Shown in pieces: positions 15,109 through 17,378 of a stretch of DNA of 17,378 nt. How positions within the stretch are numbered: position 1 is the first letter of the stretch; the number at the start of each line of letters is the position of its first letter. The DNA is taken from assembly GCA_913041905.1 (NCBI GenBank), contig CAJWJQ010000022.1:1-17378 (forward strand). The letters are read 5' to 3'. A model generated the notes under the pieces. The model was not told where the DNA came from, did no database searches, and saw only the letters and a program-made list of their open reading frames with translations. Source of the stretch: GCA-2718845 sp913041905. Its GTDB lineage: Bacteria; Pseudomonadota; Gammaproteobacteria; GCA-002705445; GCA-002716945. The position numbers and the translations under genes are program-made.

Positions 15109-15489
15109 ATGTTAAATACCAATAGACCTACATCGCCACATTTACAAATATATAAACCACAATTAACATCTGTGCTTTCAATATCGCATAGGATTACAGG
15201 CGTAATATTATCTCTTTTTTCTATATTAATACCTGTTAGTCTTATAATAATTTTTCTAGGGCAAGACTATTTTAATATTTTAATCAATATCATAGCGAAT
15301 CCTTTAATAAAATTTCTTTTACTTGGTGTATTATTTTCTACAATTTACCATTTGTTAAATGGCATAAGACATTTATTTTGGGATTATGGATTGGGGTTAA
15401 GCTTAAAAGATAGTTATATATCAGGATATATAGTTATATTTTTATCATTATCAATAACATTAACATCTTTTTTATTATTCATAGGTTAA
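15109..15489 (+). CDS. sdhC: Succinate dehydrogenase cytochrome b556 subunit
   Basis: This is a membrane anchor subunit of respiratory complex II that helps bind haem b and ubiquinone. The 126 residues start with the hallmark RPTSPHLQIYKPQLTS. Then come SISHRITG at 24-31, whose Ser and Arg match the quinone-site residues of the family, and YHLLNGIRHLFWD at 80-92, where His81 is the expected haem ligand. Three hydrophobic helices lie at about 28-52, 66-88 and 105-125. AAGGA precedes the ATG by a suitable distance. It is followed after six bases by sdhD. Confidence 0.95.
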   Translation: MLNTNRPTSPHLQIYKPQLTSVLSISHRITGVILSLFSILIPVSLIIIFLGQDYFNILINIIANPLIKFLLLGVLFSTIYHLLNGIRHLFWDYGLGLSLKDSYISGYIVIFLSLSITLTSFLLFIG

Positions 15490-15495
15490 TTTAAT

Positions 15496-15822
15496 ATGGC
15501 AATTTTACATTGGAAATTACAAAGAATAACAGCAATCATTTTAGTTCCAGCAATAATATATTTAATTATTTATTTTTTAAATATACATTCTTTGTCATAT
15601 ACAGAAATAAAAAATGACATAACCTCAACATTTGGAATAATATTTATTTCATTCACATCGATTGTTCTTTTCTCGCATAGCTCATTGGGAATTGAAACTA
15701 TATTAGAAGATTACATCCATGAGGATAAATTACAAAAACTATTAATTAATTTATCCAACATAATGCATGGGCTGATGCTATTATTAACACTTATATTTCT
15801 TTTAATAATATCAAGGAATTAA
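15496..15822 (+). CDS. sdhD: Succinate dehydrogenase membrane anchor subunit SdhD
   Basis: This is the second haem/quinone anchor of complex II, 108 residues with three hydrophobic segments (about 10-30, 45-62 and 82-106). The family motif H-x3-G-x3-I-x-EDY-x-H appears as HSSLGIETILEDYIH at 61-75. His61 is the likely haem ligand and Asp72/Tyr73 match the quinone-site pair of the E. coli enzyme. Sequence conservation outside this motif is low, which is normal for SdhD. The start is set by the six-base gap after sdhC and has only a weak ribosome site. The next gene begins one base after its stop. Confidence 0.92.
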   Translation: MAILHWKLQRITAIILVPAIIYLIIYFLNIHSLSYTEIKNDITSTFGIIFISFTSIVLFSHSSLGIETILEDYIHEDKLQKLLINLSNIMHGLMLLLTLIFLLIISRN

Positions 15823-15823
15823 C

Positions 15824-17378
15824 ATGGAAAGTTATAAATTAATTAAACACAAACATGATGCAATTGTAATTGGAGCTGGCGGATCTGGTCTTAGAGCTAC
15901 CATGGGTCTTGCTCAATCTAAACACAGCGTTGCTTGTATTTCTAAAGTATTTCCTACGCGTAGTCACACTGTTGCAGCGCAAGGAGGAATAAGTGGAGCG
16001 CTAGGTAATATGGGTGATGATGATTGGCGTTGGCATATGTATGATACTGTGAAGGGTTCAGATTGGCTTGGTGATCAAGATTCAATAGAATACATGTGCA
16101 AGAATGCAGTTGACTCTATAATTGAACTTGAACATTTCGGAGTACCATTTTCTAGAACTGAAGAAGGAAAAATTTATCAAAGACCTTTTGGTGGAATGAC
16201 TACAGAATTTGGAAAAGGCATTGCGCAAAGAACATGTGCGGCTGCAGATAGAACGGGTCATGCAATTTTACATACACTTTATACTCAATCACTTAAAAAT
16301 AATGTTGATTTTTATATAGAGTACTTTGTCATTGATTTGATTTTTGAAAATAATAAATGTGTTGGAGTTCTTGCTTGGTGTTTAGAAGACGGATCAATAC
16401 ATCTTTTCCAATCTAAAATTGTTATATTAGCAACGGGCGGCTATGGAAGAGCATATCAATCATCAACATCTGCGCATACTTGCACAGGTGATGGAAATGG
16501 TATGATTTTAAGAGCAGATTTGCCACTACAAGATATGGAGTTTGTGCAATTTCATCCAACGGGTATATATGGCGCCGGATGTTTGATTACCGAAGGAGCG
16601 CGCGGAGAAGGTGGATATTTAACTAATTCAGATGGCAAAAGATTTATGACAAAATATGCACCTAACGCCAAAGACCTTGCGTCCAGAGATGTTGTAAGCC
16701 GTGCAATTCAAATAGAAGTTAACGAGGGAAGAGGTGTTGGTGCTGATAAAGATCACGCTTATTTACATCTTGAACACTTAGATTCAAAAATTATTCATGA
16801 AAAACTTCCCGGTATTGCAGAGACTGCAAAGATTTTTGCAGGAGTAGACGCAACCAAAGAACCTATTCCTGTTATTCCAACTGTGCACTATAACATGGGA
16901 GGAACACCAACAAATTATAATGCTGAAGTTTTATCATCTGGACAAAGTAATTCTGTTGTTTCAGGATTAATGGCTATAGGGGAAGGAGCATGCGTGTCAG
17001 TCCATGGAGCAAATCGATTAGGTTCAAATTCACTTCTAGATTTAATTGTGTTTGGTAGATCAGCTGCAGAACAAGCATGCAAAATATTAGATAGTAAAAA
17101 TAATACGCATATAGATATTTCTCAAAATACACTAGATAAAATTTTAAAAAGATTTGACAATATACGAAACTCATCTGGAAAAATAAAAACCTCAGAGTTA
17201 AGAAATAAAATGCAAAAGACCATGCAGAGATATGCTCCTGTTTACAGAGACAAGGAGACACTTAAGACCGGCATAGATTTGATGAAAAATATCTTTTTAG
17301 ACTTTAAAAATATATCTGTTAGTGACAAGTCATTAGTTTGGAATACAGATTTAGTTGAAACGCTGGAATTAAATAACC
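15824..17378 (+). CDS. sdhA: Succinate dehydrogenase flavoprotein subunit, 3' end cut off
   Basis: This FAD-containing catalytic subunit oxidises succinate to fumarate. The frame is open to the window end, giving 518 codons of the roughly 590-600 expected, so the C-terminal domain is partly missing. The FAD-binding motif is GAGGSG at 17-22. PTRSHTVAAQGGI holds the covalent flavin ligand His48. HPTGI holds His244, LASRDVVSRA has catalytic Arg288, VHYNMGG has His355, and GANRLGSNSLLDLIVFGRSA binds the FAD end. Numbering matches E. coli SdhA within one or two residues. The ATG has AAGGA eight bases upstream and lies one base after the sdhD stop. sdhB is expected just beyond the window. Confidence 0.97.
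   Translation, partial: MESYKLIKHKHDAIVIGAGGSGLRATMGLAQSKHSVACISKVFPTRSHTVAAQGGISGALGNMGDDDWRWHMYDTVKGSDWLGDQDSIEYMCKNAVDSIIELEHFGVPFSRTEEGKIYQRPFGGMTTEFGKGIAQRTCAAADRTGHAILHTLYTQSLKNNVDFYIEYFVIDLIFENNKCVGVLAWCLEDGSIHLFQSKIVILATGGYGRAYQSSTSAHTCTGDGNGMILRADLPLQDMEFVQFHPTGIYGAGCLITEGARGEGGYLTNSDGKRFMTKYAPNAKDLASRDVVSRAIQIEVNEGRGVGADKDHAYLHLEHLDSKIIHEKLPGIAETAKIFAGVDATKEPIPVIPTVHYNMGGTPTNYNAEVLSSGQSNSVVSGLMAIGEGACVSVHGANRLGSNSLLDLIVFGRSAAEQACKILDSKNNTHIDISQNTLDKILKRFDNIRNSSGKIKTSELRNKMQKTMQRYAPVYRDKETLKTGIDLMKNIFLDFKNISVSDKSLVWNTDLVETLELNN

Noticed and set aside
16974..17261. Minus-strand open frame inside sdhA
   Set aside because: It is antisense to the FAD-binding GANRLGSNSLLDL region; its product is a Phe/Leu/Tyr-rich shadow.

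Overview
The window is very AT-rich, gene-dense chromosomal DNA with almost no intergenic space. Every recognisable gene is a housekeeping gene of a Gram-negative proteobacterium. The order msbA-lpxK-kdsB, the DUF2062 protein, LolCD, YgfZ and the sdhCDA arrangement point to Gammaproteobacteria. The strong A+T bias, one-to-four-base gene overlaps and scarcity of intergenic DNA suggest a streamlined lineage, such as free-living marine SAR86- or SUP05/Thioglobus-like bacteria or a related symbiont. The lineage is inferred from gene content and cannot be fixed without a database. No mobile element, CRISPR array, tRNA or rRNA was seen, and no gene-free stretch exceeds about 160 bases.

Left part (1-6895). 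The 3' end of an MscS-family channel gene runs rightward and meets, tail to tail, a long leftward series. In order of transcription this series is agmatine deiminase, N-carbamoylputrescine amidase (together agmatine to putrescine), a 50-codon secreted acidic protein, a periplasmic rhodanese with an extra Cys-rich motif, a strong intrinsic terminator, and the repair translocase mfd. The terminator's T-run ends directly at the mfd start codon.

Middle (6936-13934). lolC/E and lolD (lipoprotein release from the inner membrane) run rightward from a promoter-like extended -10 placed so that the transcript should start at the lolC ATG. A leftward DUF2062 membrane protein follows. Then comes a tightly coupled rightward operon msbA-lpxK-kdsB-mdh. 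Its first three genes serve lipid A/LPS core assembly and its last is malate dehydrogenase, a TCA-cycle enzyme.

Right part (13920-17378). ygfZ (folate-binding Fe-S cluster maintenance protein) runs leftward and overlaps the 3' end of mdh. A 157-base divergent spacer carries good promoter candidates in both directions. The rightward operon encodes a 47-residue SDHAF4-like (DUF1674) succinate dehydrogenase assembly factor, then sdhC, sdhD and sdhA. sdhA is cut by the window end. With mdh this makes a small TCA neighbourhood in which the succinate dehydrogenase genes sit beside two likely cofactor-assembly helpers.

No wholly new system is evident. The most interesting items are the unannotated small secreted protein coupled to the Cys-rich rhodanese, the terminator abutting the mfd start, the predicted leaderless lolC transcript, and the ygfZ/SDHAF4/sdh arrangement.
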